Below, piece by piece: positions 6,078 through 6,162 of a stretch of DNA of 6,162 nt. The translations under genes and the position numbers were made by a program. The notes under the pieces are model-generated. The model saw only the letters and a program-made list of their open reading frames with translations. It searched no databases and was not told the DNA's origin. The stretch comes from Bacteroidales bacterium (GTDB lineage: Bacteria; Bacteroidota; Bacteroidia; Bacteroidales; UBA932). The DNA lies in contig JAHDRO010000048.1 of NCBI GenBank assembly GCA_018433265.1, positions 1 to 6,162 on the forward strand, given 5' to 3'. Position 1 is the first letter of the stretch. The number at the start of each line of letters is the position of its first letter.

Positions 6078-6162
6078 ATGCAAGTGACCAAAGCAACAAC
6101 GATTGCTCTCATTTTTCTTACGAGCATGACGTTTGCCTCCGCATATTCTCAACCAAAAGGAT
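6078..6162 (+). CDS. Start of an exported protein of unknown function, cut by window edge
   Basis: Only 28 codons are visible, from the ATG at 6078. An in-frame TAG at 6054 limits the start, and there is no SD. The translation looks like a signal peptide: a short n-region with Lys5, a hydrophobic stretch IALIFLTSMTF (9-19), then an ASA (20-22) signal-peptidase I motif before YSQPKG. There is no Cys for a lipoprotein. It is divergent from the dipeptidase gene, with 125 bp between their starts. Too little of the protein is present to name a family. Confidence 0.6.
   Translation, partial: MQVTKATTIALIFLTSMTFASAYSQPKG

Noticed and set aside
1..6162. Search for CRISPR arrays, tRNA or rRNA genes, insertion sequences or integrase genes
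   Set aside because: No regularly spaced long repeats, cloverleaf sequences, transposase motifs or terminal inverted repeats were seen, including at the dipeptidase-rplP junction.

Overview
This 6.2-kb window carries the spc part of a ribosomal-protein gene cluster from what looks like a member of the Bacteroidota (Bacteroidetes). The evidence is the low GC content, the Bacteroidota-like L16, L5 and S8 sequences, A-rich leaders without Shine-Dalgarno (SD) sites before several genes, and a strong match to the Bacteroidota promoter consensus (TTTG / TAnnTTTG). The clade is inferred from these features and was not tested by alignment.

Layout: nearly everything lies on the minus strand, so transcription runs from high to low coordinates. 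From 4701 down to 1 there are twelve ribosomal-protein genes in canonical bacterial order: rplP (L16), rpmC (L29), rpsQ (S17), rplN (L14), rplX (L24), rplE (L5), rpsN (S14), rpsH (S8), rplF (L6), rplR (L18), rpsE (S5) and rpmD (L30). rpmD runs off the left edge just before its expected stop. Most junctions are a 1-nt overlap to 25 nt. The exception is the 78-nt rpsN-rpsH gap, which holds a hairpin.

Upstream of rplP, where rpsC and the rest of the S10 cluster would normally be, there is instead a 168-bp intergenic region followed by a complete gene for a secreted M19 (renal/membrane dipeptidase family) peptidase on the same strand (4870-5952). The intergenic region has a good Bacteroidota-type promoter and an AT-rich leader with inverted repeats just before rplP. 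The S10-spc cluster therefore appears split between rpsC and rplP in this genome (or this assembly), with rplP leading its own transcript. Beyond the dipeptidase, a 125-bp divergent intergenic region with short 9-bp-period repeats leads to the start of a plus-strand gene, of which only a signal peptide is visible before the window ends.

The twelve ribosomal proteins build the 30S (S5, S8, S14, S17) and the 50S (L5, L6, L14, L16, L18, L24, L29, L30) subunits. Nothing in the window looks like a wholly new system. The points worth a second look are the broken operon and its replacement promoter and leader, an L5 with a lysine-rich N-terminal extension, the hairpin before rpsH, and the patchy use of strong SD sites.
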